The notes under the pieces were generated by a model that did not search any database, was not told the origin of the DNA, and saw only the letters and a program-made list of their open reading frames with translations. From assembly GCA_035359995.1 (NCBI GenBank), contig DAORZT010000022.1:1-39636 (forward strand): a stretch of DNA of 39,636 bases, read 5' to 3'. This DNA comes from JAKPCT01 sp029553165 (lineage in GTDB: Bacteria; Bacillota; UBA4882; UBA8346). Position numbers and translations under genes: made by a program. Shown piece after piece: positions 15,680-24,206 of the stretch (positions are counted from its first letter, which is position 1; each line of letters starts with the position of its first letter).

Positions 15680-18640
15680 TCAGTATAAACCAAATTTGAA
15701 TATACCCGGATCAGGATTATAACGATACTCGGAAAAATTCGGAATTTCTCTCGGTAAAAAGAAGAGCACTTCCAGAATAAAGGATTCCTCATCTTCTTCA
15801 ATCTCGTCATCATCATCGTCATCTTCATCGTAATCGTCATAATAATCATCATCCTTAAAAAACCTCCATTTTTTGACTTCCTCTTTTATTAAACCAATCT
15901 TCTTATTCACCCGAAGCAGGGCTAAATCCCGGATCAATATCCTGGTAAGGATTAAATCAAACAATGATTTCAGTCGTTCCCTGGCATCCTCATTATCAAC
16001 TGTTGCCAATGCTTCCTGCACATTGTAAAAATCATTCAATTCAATAATGTAATTAGGTTTTTTTGTAAACAGATCAAAATAACAGGAAATTATTTTCCCA
16101 TCCCAGTCAAACCGTATACAACTCCTGTATGTAGTGTTCCGAAAGAATTTGTCGACAAAGGTGAGATATTGTTCCAACACTCCCAGCTTTTCCAGATCCA
16201 TAATAGTTTCAACGATAGAAGCATATTGCCCACCCAGGCTTGCTCTCAAAGCTTCGATTTCACAGCCTATTTTATAGTACTCCTGGACTTCCCTCTCAAT
16301 TTGAACATCTTGCTGATCATCATCAATAAGGCTTTGAAAGGTTTGCCGAAAATCATCGTACTGATAGACAGGTCCAATTACACCACAGTTTTGGACCTTG
16401 GAATTATAGTTAAAGATAAACGACGCTTGTACCTGATCGGCAAATTCAACCTCCGCATCTATAAAAGCCAGTCTCTCTTCAACCCAGACTGTCCCTTGAA
16501 AACCGACTCGGGATCTTTCAATCTTGAGACTGCCAAATACCTTAAAATCACCGCCAACTCTGTCAATTTGAGAATTTAAAATCAAAAGATTTCCGTACAC
16601 AACTAAATTATCGCCAATTCCTTCAATTACAGCGCTATCAATCACGACATTCCCGTAGATTCGAACCTGATCACCAATTTTTTTAATAACCAACTTTTTC
16701 GGGGCAATGATGAGATCCTGTTCAATGATGGTCTTATCAGGAAGGCAACCGGTTTCAACCGCTTTATTTAACACGACAGCATTGAGCCCCGAATTTTTGA
16801 GAATAAGCCGTTTCCCGATCTCCATATCTGCAGATAATTCTGTCAATTCCTTGTTATTGGCCAGATTCAGATCTCCGGCTACTTTTATTTTTCCGCCAAG
16901 TTTCTTTAGTTTACTGTATTCAAAACTGAGACTTCCCCCTACGATAATATCAACTGTTACATTTTCCAACTTATGTAATCCCAGATTCCCCTGCACTGTA
17001 ATCTCTTTCAAACCAGCCAGACTCAATCCCCATATCTCTGCATTTTGGGCTACCCTGATTTGTTGGGGTAATTGTTCTCCTTCAATTGAGATATCCAGAT
17101 TTCCACCAACATCAATGACTTCCGGCCACTTCTCAATCTCATTCTTTTTCATGTAAAGATTGCCGGAAACAATTAATTTTTCGGGTAATTTCTTCAATTT
17201 GGAATAAAACAGTTTCAAATCACCATGTACAATAAACTCACCATTGATCGATTCAATCCTTGTCTGATAGAATTTTCCATCCTTGCCAATATGAAGAGAC
17301 CCATTGATATCGGTAATAACGGCATAGTAAAAGTCAAGTTTCCCATTGGTTATTATTACGGAATCCCAGTTAGTGATGGTACTTCTTGTTAACAATAGAT
17401 CGCCATTGATTAGCAGATTCACCATTAATGACTCAATCTCCAGATCGCGCAGGTCAACATCTCCGTTAATAATCAACCTGGTCCCATCAGTCTCAATCTG
17501 CGCCTCAGTCACCAGCCGGTTATCGATTAAAAAATCCCTGATGTCCTGGTTGTTTCTGAAAGCAACTTTTTCAGCAGGCTTGGATATAATTCTCCGCTGT
17601 ACCTTAAAAACCCCTGACAGATCAGTAAGATCAACATTACTAATCCGGAGATTTCCTTCCACAACTAGATCATCAGGCCATTTCGTAAATTCAGTATTAT
17701 TAAGTTCAAGATCACCATGAATGACCTGAATGCTTCTGGGAAATCCGGCCAGATTCATATCTGTCAAACTAAGACAGCCGCCAACCTTGAGATCGTCTGG
17801 CAACTCATTAAGATGCTCACAATTGGACAAGCTCAGATCACCCTTAATCTCCAGCCCCTCAGGAAAGGCTTTGATACTTGAGTTATAAAAAATAATACTC
17901 CTCCCAATGGATATCTCCTCCGGAAAAGACTTCAGGAGATCACATCTAATAATACGAAGGTCCTGTCCAATCTCTACCTTTTTAATTTTTTTCAAATTAC
18001 AACAACTACTGATAAACAGATCCTTACCTGTTTTTACATCAGTCAGCTCACTAAGATCTTCACAGTTAGAAATCCTCAACTCGCCACCAACATTTAGATG
18101 ATCAATTCGTTTCAATCTGCCACAAAAGCTTAATTCCAAATTTCCCGCTACCTGAAGGCCCGACAGCAAATTGCCAATATCAGAAGAATGTATCTTCAGA
18201 TTGTTCCGGACGCGGAAACCATCCGGAAAGACAAACCACTTGGAGAGTTTGTCCATATCTAAAGTTCCCGTTACAATCAAGTCGGCAGGAACCGTCCTTA
18301 ACCGGCATCTCCTTATGAAAAAATCTCCCCCAACTTTCAGGTTCTTTCCCAGACTGGTTATAGCGGATTCTTCCAGGTTCAAATTTCCGTCTATTTGAAT
18401 ATTATCACCAATCTTTTTCAATCTGGAAGTATTATTTAAATTTACATTTCCTTTGACGATCAGATTTGATGGCAACTCGGAGATCATGGAATACTCCAAG
18501 TCCAGATTATCATTGATAATCAAAAAATCACCCTCGGATTGGAATACTGCTGGGCTTACTCCCCGATAAGTTTGACCCGTGATCACCCCTGACGGATTCA
18601 TGGTGATTTCTGTTATAAACCTTTCATGAGCTAATTGCAA
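15680..18640 (-). CDS. Large beta-solenoid / LRR-like repeat protein
   Basis: A 986-residue protein. Residues about 30-345 and 385-760 are built from 20-21-residue repeats of the form LP--L-V-GNL-L-----L (for example ELPDDLKVGGCLSLTDMNLA and KWPDDLVVEGNLRISNVDLT), more than 25 in all. They predict a leucine-rich or parallel beta-solenoid rod. A short non-repeat linker near 350-380 divides the rod. The last 220 residues are helical, with an acidic DDDYYDDYDEDDDDDDE tract before a hydrophobic end. No signal peptide or membrane helix, so cytoplasmic. The start is TTG 18638-18640 with AGGAGGGG at 8 nt. It overlaps the upstream gene by 17 bases. Role unknown; a recognition scaffold is an inference. 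Confidence 0.85.
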   Translation of the reverse strand: MQLAHERFITEITMNPSGVITGQTYRGVSPAVFQSEGDFLIINDNLDLEYSMISELPSNLIVKGNVNLNNTSRLKKIGDNIQIDGNLNLEESAITSLGKNLKVGGDFFIRRCRLRTVPADLIVTGTLDMDKLSKWFVFPDGFRVRNNLKIHSSDIGNLLSGLQVAGNLELSFCGRLKRIDHLNVGGELRISNCEDLSELTDVKTGKDLFISSCCNLKKIKKVEIGQDLRIIRCDLLKSFPEEISIGRSIIFYNSSIKAFPEGLEIKGDLSLSNCEHLNELPDDLKVGGCLSLTDMNLAGFPRSIQVIHGDLELNNTEFTKWPDDLVVEGNLRISNVDLTDLSGVFKVQRRIISKPAEKVAFRNNQDIRDFLIDNRLVTEAQIETDGTRLIINGDVDLRDLEIESLMVNLLINGDLLLTRSTITNWDSVIITNGKLDFYYAVITDINGSLHIGKDGKFYQTRIESINGEFIVHGDLKLFYSKLKKLPEKLIVSGNLYMKKNEIEKWPEVIDVGGNLDISIEGEQLPQQIRVAQNAEIWGLSLAGLKEITVQGNLGLHKLENVTVDIIVGGSLSFEYSKLKKLGGKIKVAGDLNLANNKELTELSADMEIGKRLILKNSGLNAVVLNKAVETGCLPDKTIIEQDLIIAPKKLVIKKIGDQVRIYGNVVIDSAVIEGIGDNLVVYGNLLILNSQIDRVGGDFKVFGSLKIERSRVGFQGTVWVEERLAFIDAEVEFADQVQASFIFNYNSKVQNCGVIGPVYQYDDFRQTFQSLIDDDQQDVQIEREVQEYYKIGCEIEALRASLGGQYASIVETIMDLEKLGVLEQYLTFVDKFFRNTTYRSCIRFDWDGKIISCYFDLFTKKPNYIIELNDFYNVQEALATVDNEDARERLKSLFDLILTRILIRDLALLRVNKKIGLIKEEVKKWRFFKDDDYYDDYDEDDDDDDEIEEDEESFILEVLFFLPREIPNFSEYRYNPDPGIFKFGLY

Positions 18641-18863
18641 AAAAATCCCCTCCTGTTACTATCCAATCTATAGGGATTTGCCAGATCAATCCCCGGCATG
18701 AAATTACCCAAATTTCATTGGCGGAATCAAAACAATTCTCCCACAAATAGGCAGTTAACAGCAGAGCCTTCTTTTTTGGAATGTTCTTGATATCACCCAG
18801 TTTCTTGATACTTCCCGGATAAATAGCTTCTAAATCTTTTTTTATTTGATCATGAATCCACAT
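18624..18863 (-). CDS. Small protein coupled to the solenoid gene
   Basis: A 79-residue protein starting at ATG 18861-18863 with AGGA about 5 nt upstream. The N-terminal half is helical and charged (MWIHDQIKKDLEAIYPGSIK) and the second half has tryptophan-rich hydrophobic strands (ENCFDSANEIWVISCRGLIW). No family recognised. Its end overlaps the TTG start of the solenoid protein and includes that gene's ribosome binding site, so the two are translationally coupled and probably act together. Confidence 0.65.
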   Translation of the reverse strand: MWIHDQIKKDLEAIYPGSIKKLGDIKNIPKKKALLLTAYLWENCFDSANEIWVISCRGLIWQIPIDWIVTGGDFFAISS

Positions 18864-18922
18864 TAAATCCTGCCAAATAAATGATAGATAAGTTCTTATT
18901 GTATGGACAAACTTATTGCAAA

Positions 18923-19348
18923 CTATTTTATCTGAATCACCTGTAACTCATCATCTCTAAAAGTAGCTTCTAATTTGTACTGAATCTTTGGATTATAGAT
19001 ATGTTGCCTTATAATATTTAAAGTCGGTCTGGTTTCACAGATCAAATTATCATCTTCATCAAAAATTTTTATATGAAGCATATTATCTAAATTCGAGCTA
19101 TATACTACTTTGATCTGTGATTTCCTGTTTTGCTTCAAATACCCCTTAATCGGACTTTTATTTCCAATAACAATCTCATATTTGATATCATGATTACTGT
19201 TATTTTTCAGTTCAATTGTCATGTTCGGTATTTTGGTATTGCCAAAATATATAAACCAGTTTATGGCATAGACACAATATGATGTAAATAAAAGAATAAC
19301 AATCCCGGCACAAATAAGTATAATTTGTATTATTTTGATCGGTCTCAT
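18923..19348 (-). CDS. Membrane-anchored extracytoplasmic protein
   Basis: A 141-residue protein with one N-terminal membrane helix (about residues 6-30) followed by a beta-rich extracytoplasmic domain (MTIELKNNSNHDIKYEIVIG; IKGYLKQNRKSQIKVVY). No lipobox. The ATG at 19346-19348 has a strong GGAGG at 7 nt. It lies 59 nt upstream of the small protein at 18624-18863 and may head the solenoid operon. A similar plan (one anchor plus a small beta domain) recurs at 20777. Function unknown. Confidence 0.7.
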   Translation of the reverse strand: MRPIKIIQIILICAGIVILLFTSYCVYAINWFIYFGNTKIPNMTIELKNNSNHDIKYEIVIGNKSPIKGYLKQNRKSQIKVVYSSNLDNMLHIKIFDEDDNLICETRPTLNIIRQHIYNPKIQYKLEATFRDDELQVIQIK

Positions 19349-19517
19349 ATTATACCTCCTCGTATAATAAGTTTTGTAAGCAACAATCCGCCATTGTTTA
19401 CAAGACTTATTTTTAATTTTTAAATTTGATACCCTGATGCTAAAATATTCTTATTCTAGCAAAGGTACGTCTTATTCTCCTTGCAAAACCATTTTGGTTA
19501 TTGCTTATCTTCCAAAT

Positions 19518-20037
19518 TTAACGTTTCCCAACCAAAACCGAACCATCCGGGCCAAAACTCAACACATAACCGCTCTTGGGATTGATTAAGATCGGTCCTT
19601 CGTCCTCAAATAAAAAATTGATCCAATACTTCAAAAAGATCTCCCAGGTTGTCTCAACGGCAGTCTCATGATTCCAAAAAAAAATAGATCTCATCTTCTG
19701 GGGCATAATCCAATCGTTGTTTTAAAACCACCCGTAAACCATCATAATTATTATCGTTCCAATCATTAGTGAAGTTATCAATAACTTCACTTTCCGACAT
19801 TAACCTTGACCATTCGTCTTCTGCCAGCTGCATCGGATGTCTGTTCTTCTTACTGATATATTGATTCCAAAGTAATCTGCAATATTGTTTTGAAAGTGGA
19901 AGTATTTTACATCGATCCTGTTCTGTTACATTGATTGCATCATTTTTTTTATCATGAAAAAACCAACCAAAAGAACATTTTTCTAATGAAGTATATTTTT
20001 CGCCATCCTTATTATGGTCTTGAATGCTTTTTGACAA
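19518..20037 (-). pseudogene. DUF2947 protein broken by a one-base frameshift
   Basis: Two overlapping frames make one DUF2947-family protein of about 172 residues. The upstream frame (from TTG 20035-20037) carries FGWFFHDKKND and MQLAEDEWSRL. The downstream frame carries HETAVETTWEIFLKYWINFL and DEGPILINPKSG, the conserved end of the family. The switch is at a run of nine T on the minus strand (19676-19684): eight would restore EIYFFWNHE. It is either a real phase change or a homopolymer sequencing error. It follows the HAD-like gene by 18 nt. Confidence 0.8.
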
Positions 20038-20055
20038 CTTCTATTCCATCCTTTT

Positions 20056-20556
20056 TCAAGTTACTTGCAAATCGATTGCCATTTTAGGCAAATGGTCAAT
20101 ACCCCGAAATTCTCTTACCACTATGGATTTGATCTTGCTTTTAATCTCCGGTCTGACATAGGTGATACACATTTGCCACTTACCACCAATACTTCTGCAA
20201 TCATCTTCGATCAAGACATCTGGTTTAACAGTTTCCACGATATCTTTGTACGTTTCATTACTATCTCTGCTAATCAAGATTCCCGGTGCAAAATTATAGC
20301 TCTCTAAAATAGCTGCAATCGTTGCAACTTGAATCTTATTCTTTCTTGAGGTCAAATAGATAATATCAGCGCCTTGTTTGTACCAATCCAAAGTCTTTTC
20401 GTACGCAGCACCGATCGGCACATAAGCTGCATGATTAAAATGCTGCAATAAATTCCTCGGCCCGATAATAGTGCCTTCAGTAAATACCAGAATCTTAATC
20501 TTTAAATCATTGTTCCTCCCGATGTTTTTTTCCGCAGCTATTTCAATCACATTCAT
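20056..20556 (-). CDS. HAD-like phosphatase-fold protein
   Basis: A 166-residue soluble protein with a degenerate HAD order: KIKILVFTEGTII in the motif I position (EGT instead of DxDGT), ADIIYLTSRK in motif II (T/S followed by R), and DVLIEDDCRSIGG as the acidic motif IV. The missing first aspartate suggests altered or lost catalysis, or a binding role. The ATG 20554-20556 has GGAG 8 nt upstream. Followed by the DUF2947 gene and preceded by a short frame at 20576-20719, so probably part of one minus-strand transcript. Confidence 0.65.
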   Translation of the reverse strand: MNVIEIAAEKNIGRNNDLKIKILVFTEGTIIGPRNLLQHFNHAAYVPIGAAYEKTLDWYKQGADIIYLTSRKNKIQVATIAAILESYNFAPGILISRDSNETYKDIVETVKPDVLIEDDCRSIGGKWQMCITYVRPEIKSKIKSIVVREFRGIDHLPKMAIDLQVT

Positions 20557-20575
20557 TACTGCAACTCCATCAATT

Positions 20576-20719
20576 TTATTTCATCCAAAGTTCTTCATTT
20601 GGAAAGGGAAACCGATAAGAAACATACCAATTTTGACCATTCGTTTTGATTATCGAATGGCTCTTTATTAATCTTGTTAATTCACTGTAATGGCTTGAAT
20701 CTAAATAGACACTATACAA
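20576..20719 (-). CDS. Short protein or gene remnant
   Basis: A minus-strand frame open from 20776 to a TAA at 20576 reads like real protein (YSVYLDSSHYSELTRLIKSH, then NWYVSYRFPFPNEELWMK). The first usable start is TTG 20717-20719, after CGGAAA, giving 47 residues; 19 further codons upstream are open but have no standard start. It fills the gap between the membrane-anchored gene at 20777 and the HAD-like gene. It is either a small accessory protein or the end of a truncated gene. Family not recognised. Confidence 0.4.
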   Translation of the reverse strand: MYSVYLDSSHYSELTRLIKSHSIIKTNGQNWYVSYRFPFPNEELWMK

Positions 20720-20776
20720 TTGTTTCCGTCTTTTCGTATCCGAGCTTTTTACTGTTCTCCAAAACTGCGAACTACA

Positions 20777-21304
20777 CTATTTAATGATTCTTGAAATACC
20801 AACCTTTACATTCTTATATTCCTGAAGTTGTTGGTCGGGCTTAAGTACCGTTAATTTTACGATAAGCTCCTTATTAAACCGATACTTTAATGGAATAAAG
20901 ATTTTTGTCAAAGATAACGCCGAAAAGTGTTCCAGATCCTTTCCTATGTAGTACTTACGTTTTATGGTTTCCAACTCCTCTTTCTGTAGCAGTTGGTTTT
21001 TGGAGTAAAGTTCCAGCAAGATTTTGCCTTGGAAGTTGTATTCTTTGGCAAAATAGGGTTGGTCACATTTCATTACCAATTCGAAATAACTCCAAAACAG
21101 AGTCCGAAATTTAAATTCTTTCGAGTATCCCGCAGTGGTAAAGTCAAAATCACTGGTTATCGGTCGGTTATTAAAGAAGTCTTCAATCGGCGGGACAAAT
21201 ACCACATACACAAATAACGACAATGGCAGCAATACGAAATATGCGAAAAAAGCGATGACGATCACCCATCCAAGCAAAATCTTGATCTGTGATATTATCT
21301 TAAT
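20777..21304 (-). CDS. Membrane-anchored protein, probable ATT start
   Basis: A protein of about 175 residues with a long hydrophobic N-terminal helix (LLGWVIVIAFFAYFVLLPLS) and a mixed extracytoplasmic domain. There is no ATG, GTG or TTG at proper spacing. The only ribosome binding site, GGAGG at about 21313-21317, is 8 nt from an ATT codon (21302-21304) in frame, so ATT is the best start. The alternative TTG at 21317-21319 lies inside the ribosome binding site itself. The gene follows the stop at 21310 by 5 nt. Function unknown. Confidence 0.65.
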   Translation of the reverse strand: MKIISQIKILLGWVIVIAFFAYFVLLPLSLFVYVVFVPPIEDFFNNRPITSDFDFTTAGYSKEFKFRTLFWSYFELVMKCDQPYFAKEYNFQGKILLELYSKNQLLQKEELETIKRKYYIGKDLEHFSALSLTKIFIPLKYRFNKELIVKLTVLKPDQQLQEYKNVKVGISRIIK

Positions 21305-21309
21305 GGCAC

Positions 21310-21678
21310 TTACCTCCAATATTCTTTTTGTTCTATGAATTCCAATTGATCTCCAGATAAAAATCTTACCTGACCATAAAAGACTTTTGTCTCAAGACAT
21401 CTTGCCATTCTAACTCCTAATTCCGCAATCGTTTCATCAGTAATCTGTCCGTCATTCTTTCTAACCATTACTCTGACCGGCTCTTTATAGTCCCCTTTAC
21501 CACAGTCATGTTTCCTGGAGATATTGAAATCGAGTTCTTCAGTTTTATTGGTGGCTGTTATCCACTCCCAAGTATCTTCATAATCGTGCTTTAAATCCTC
21601 TAGACCAAGACACTCTTGTAATCGTTCCACAATTGCAGTCAGTTCTTTAGCAACCACAAACCAAAAGTTAAGCACCAT
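21310..21678 (-). CDS. Unknown soluble protein
   Basis: A 122-residue protein with an N-terminal helix (VAKELTAIVERLQECLGLED) and a beta-rich remainder with ELDFNISRKHDCGKGDYKEP and a VFYGQVRFLSGDQLEFIE ending. I believe similar proteins occur near immunity genes, but I cannot name a family. The ATG 21676-21678 has only a distant AAAGGA. It is preceded by a truncated frame (21754-21882) with a far better ribosome binding site, so the natural N-terminus or transcript may begin there. Confidence 0.6.
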   Translation of the reverse strand: MVLNFWFVVAKELTAIVERLQECLGLEDLKHDYEDTWEWITATNKTEELDFNISRKHDCGKGDYKEPVRVMVRKNDGQITDETIAELGVRMARCLETKVFYGQVRFLSGDQLEFIEQKEYWR

Positions 21679-21753
21679 TGAGTAAGGATTAATCCTTTCG
21701 CTGTATTTTTTAATCCGGTTTTTAAGCCTTTCAGTCTTATTACTTCAAGACTT

Positions 21754-21882
21754 TCAACAGATTCTATAGGGGATTAGAAACAAATCGTTTTTTAACCTGA
21801 TCCTCTTGGCTGATTTATATTCATCAGTAATGACCATTGCTAACTGCTCTCTGCAAATAATCGCTTCCAGACGATATCCCAT
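21754..21882 (-). pseudogene. Truncated start of an unknown gene
   Basis: An ATG at 21880-21882 with AAGGAG 6 nt upstream opens a 42-codon frame (MGYRLEAIICREQLAMVITD, then AKRIRLKNDLFLIP) that ends at a TGA at 21754. The sequence looks genuine, and a longer coding-like stretch continues in the adjacent frame (PIESVESLEVIRLK), so a frameshift near 21765 is likely. The broken gene lies directly upstream of 21310-21678. Family not recognised. Confidence 0.5.
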
Positions 21883-21962
21883 ATAATTCTCCTTCTCTCA
21901 CTATGAACATTTTTCCAAGGATATATTTGACAAGAAAACAGCTCAATCCTTCAGATTAAGAA

Positions 21963-22014
21963 ATAAAAAAGAGCCTTGCCGGAAACTTAAGATGAGTTTG
22001 CGGACAAATGCTCT
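21963..22014 (-). terminator. Rho-independent terminator of the SpeD-like gene
   Basis: AGAGC (21970-) pairs with GCTCT (-22014), extended by TTG/CAA, CCG/CGG and AAACT/AGTTT segments around a short loop. On the minus strand it is followed by TTTTTATTT. It begins about 25 nt after the stop at 22039. Confidence 0.8.
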
Positions 22015-22038
22015 GGTCTTTAAAAAATTAAACTTTAA

Positions 22039-22854
22039 CTATTTCATCTCACGGTATACATTTTTCAACCAGGAACGCGTATCAATCGCCGGAGCAATCA
22101 GGTCGTTCTTCAAATGCTGGTATTTACTGCCCCGAGAGATCAGAGTCTCATTAACCACATCACCCTTGATGATTGCTTTTAATTTGGCGCCAACCTTATC
22201 AGTATCAAAGAAACGACAGGAAAACAGATCAAAGTAAGCGCGATTGGTCTTTTCAAAGTAATGGAGACTGATATGACTTTCGGCGATCATAGTAAGAATC
22301 GAAGTGACCTGTTCATCTCCTACCCAGTTTTTAACGATCATCGGTCGAATAATGGGAGTCATCTCAATCTCAAATGGCATCGTATCAAAAAAGCCAAATA
22401 ACTGATCCATCGTCTTAGGACCATCATAGTTTTTTAGATCCATAAACAGATGCGGGCCGAAATCTAACTCTTTATTGATCTCAATCTTTGCCGGAAAAGA
22501 CTCCTGACGATCTCTCTGCAAATAATAGGAATCGACCTTTTCAGCAGGAAAAGCATTGTTAATCAACTTCTTTAACTCGGCTTCGTCAAATGATTCCGGT
22601 GCCAATAAATCAACAAAATAAGTCTCACGGAATGAAAAGGTATGAATCGTAAAATGTCCACCTGCTAAAAAGACAAAGCCGCTAATACCACAATCTTCAG
22701 GCACAACGCCGTTATAATAAGGTAAGATAAATGGCGGCATTACAGCCTTCATTCCTAATTTTTGGGGGATTTCTTCCAAAGCTTCATAAACCAACATAAT
22801 ATCGTCTAGACGAGAACGATAACCATGAAAAGCATCCATCACAAAATGATTCAT
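22039..22854 (-). CDS. speD: Two-domain S-adenosylmethionine decarboxylase-like protein (SpeD fusion)
   Basis: A 271-residue protein made of two tandem SpeD folds. The second half (about 134-265) has AESHISLH at 191-198 and FDLFSC at 208-213. Relative to the T. maritima enzyme the pyruvoyl serine (S193), the catalytic His (H198, +5) and Cys (C213, +20) are all present. The first half (1-115) has AGGHFTIHTF at the same place, with the Glu-Ser cleavage pair replaced by Gly-Gly, so it cannot self-process. Single-domain bacterial SpeD is about 120-130 residues; eukaryotic AdoMetDC also arose by fusion. No spermidine synthase is adjacent. ATG 22852-22854 with AAGGAG 10 nt upstream. Substrate could be AdoMet or, as in neofunctionalised homologs, ornithine/arginine. 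Confidence 0.85.
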   Translation of the reverse strand: MNHFVMDAFHGYRSRLDDIMLVYEALEEIPQKLGMKAVMPPFILPYYNGVVPEDCGISGFVFLAGGHFTIHTFSFRETYFVDLLAPESFDEAELKKLINNAFPAEKVDSYYLQRDRQESFPAKIEINKELDFGPHLFMDLKNYDGPKTMDQLFGFFDTMPFEIEMTPIIRPMIVKNWVGDEQVTSILTMIAESHISLHYFEKTNRAYFDLFSCRFFDTDKVGAKLKAIIKGDVVNETLISRGSKYQHLKNDLIAPAIDTRSWLKNVYREMK

Positions 22855-22927
22855 ACCTTAAACGCTCCTTATTGATAAATTGCAAACAATAATAATTATA
22901 ATCATATTCTGAGAAGCGTCAAGCATT

Positions 22928-23932
22928 TTATAGGTCAATAAACTTCCGTTCACTCTTATTTATGTAAAAACTCTTTCCATCTTTCTCAACCAAGGCAAAT
23001 CCTTTTTGGAAATCATATGCTTTATGGTAATATGGTTGAATTATAAATTTACCTTTAGAGTTAATATATCCCCAGCCACTCGCTACTTTCACAGCAGCCA
23101 GCCCATTTCGAAAGCGTCTGGTCAATTCATATTGCGGTTGGATCACAATTTTCCCAGTTCGATTAATATATCCCCATTTATTATTTATTTTTACCTCAGC
23201 TAACCCCTCACTAAACCCCCAAAGATCATCAAACTGCGCATCAATTACTAATACTCCATTTTTATTTACAAACCCATATTTCCTATCAACAATTACGCGG
23301 GCTAATCCTTCCCGAAAGTATAGCTCATTATCGATTTGAGGTTTAATGACTATATTCCCAGCTTCATCAATAAAAGCCCAATTATCGTTTGATTTAACCG
23401 CGATATGATCGCTGAAAAATTTCCAGTCCGAGTTGATTTGCGGTTCTACTACCATTGTACCTTGTTTATCAATTATACCCCAAAATGCTCCCCTTCTAAC
23501 AACTGCATATTCAGATTGAAAACTTCTGACTTCATCAAATAACGGCGCAATTATAAATTCACCATAAGAATTAATAAAACCCCACTTATTATCGACAACC
23601 ACTTCGGAGATTCCGTGGCTGAAATCCCTGACATAATCAAATTTTGGACTAATAATCATTTTGCCGGTTTTATCAATAAACCCCCACTTATTGTTTATCT
23701 GTACTGCAGCCAAGCCTTCGCTGAAATGATTGCAATTATCAAAAGTTGCTTTAATTATAATCTCACCTTTTTGATTCATAAAACCATATTTGGCAGTTAT
23801 CTTATTACGAAAAATAGCCATATCCTCAATATACTCACCCGTGACTTCCAGAGGACTATTGTAGTTCAACTTTAAAAATACCGCACCAACTATTATCAGG
23901 ATGATAACAACCACGATTATCAAATTCCTCAT
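22928..23932 (-). CDS. WG-repeat protein, membrane-anchored
   Basis: A 334-residue protein with one N-terminal membrane helix (about residues 3-22) and eight to nine WG repeats of 35-45 residues, each with a (W/Y)G(F/Y)I(D/N) core followed by G-I-I-P-FD-----F-GLA-V (YGFMN, WGFID, WGFIN, WGIID, WAFID, YGFVN, WGYIN twice, FYIN). WG repeats form extracytoplasmic beta-rich surfaces for protein or wall interactions. The ATG 23930-23932 (AGGAG 10 nt upstream) is preferred to a TTG 9 codons earlier because it starts at the membrane helix. Monocistronic; ligand unknown. Confidence 0.85.
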   Translation of the reverse strand: MRNLIIVVVIILIIVGAVFLKLNYNSPLEVTGEYIEDMAIFRNKITAKYGFMNQKGEIIIKATFDNCNHFSEGLAAVQINNKWGFIDKTGKMIISPKFDYVRDFSHGISEVVVDNKWGFINSYGEFIIAPLFDEVRSFQSEYAVVRRGAFWGIIDKQGTMVVEPQINSDWKFFSDHIAVKSNDNWAFIDEAGNIVIKPQIDNELYFREGLARVIVDRKYGFVNKNGVLVIDAQFDDLWGFSEGLAEVKINNKWGYINRTGKIVIQPQYELTRRFRNGLAAVKVASGWGYINSKGKFIIQPYYHKAYDFQKGFALVEKDGKSFYINKSERKFIDL

Positions 23933-24141
23933 TAATGCACTTCTCCTCTTAACCAACAATTATTGTCAACTTAATGCATTATTGTTAATTTCATAATATT
24001 ATATTCATTTGTTTTAGTCAATAATTATTTTAATATACCATAAAAGAATACTAAATATAACCAAAAAGTCAATATCCCGAAACCAGGTTTAATTCGGATT
24101 TAATCTTACGATGGGATTAATCAAATTCAATGAACTTCAAA

Positions 24142-24177
24142 CAAAAAAGCTGTTAGCAAAATCAATTTGCAACAGCT
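24142..24177 (-). terminator. Rho-independent terminator
   Basis: AGCTGTT pairs with AACAGCT and GCAAA with TTTGC around a short loop. On the minus strand the stem is followed by TTTTTGTTT. It lies about 30 nt after the stop of the LppM-like gene. Confidence 0.85.
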
Positions 24178-24206
24178 CAAATCGTTATTGGATTTTAACA
24201 ACTTAT

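Noticed and set aside
15680..18640. Several plus-strand open frames opposite the solenoid gene
   Set aside because: They have no ribosome binding sites and their compositions are those expected from the antisense of Leu/Ile-rich repeats.
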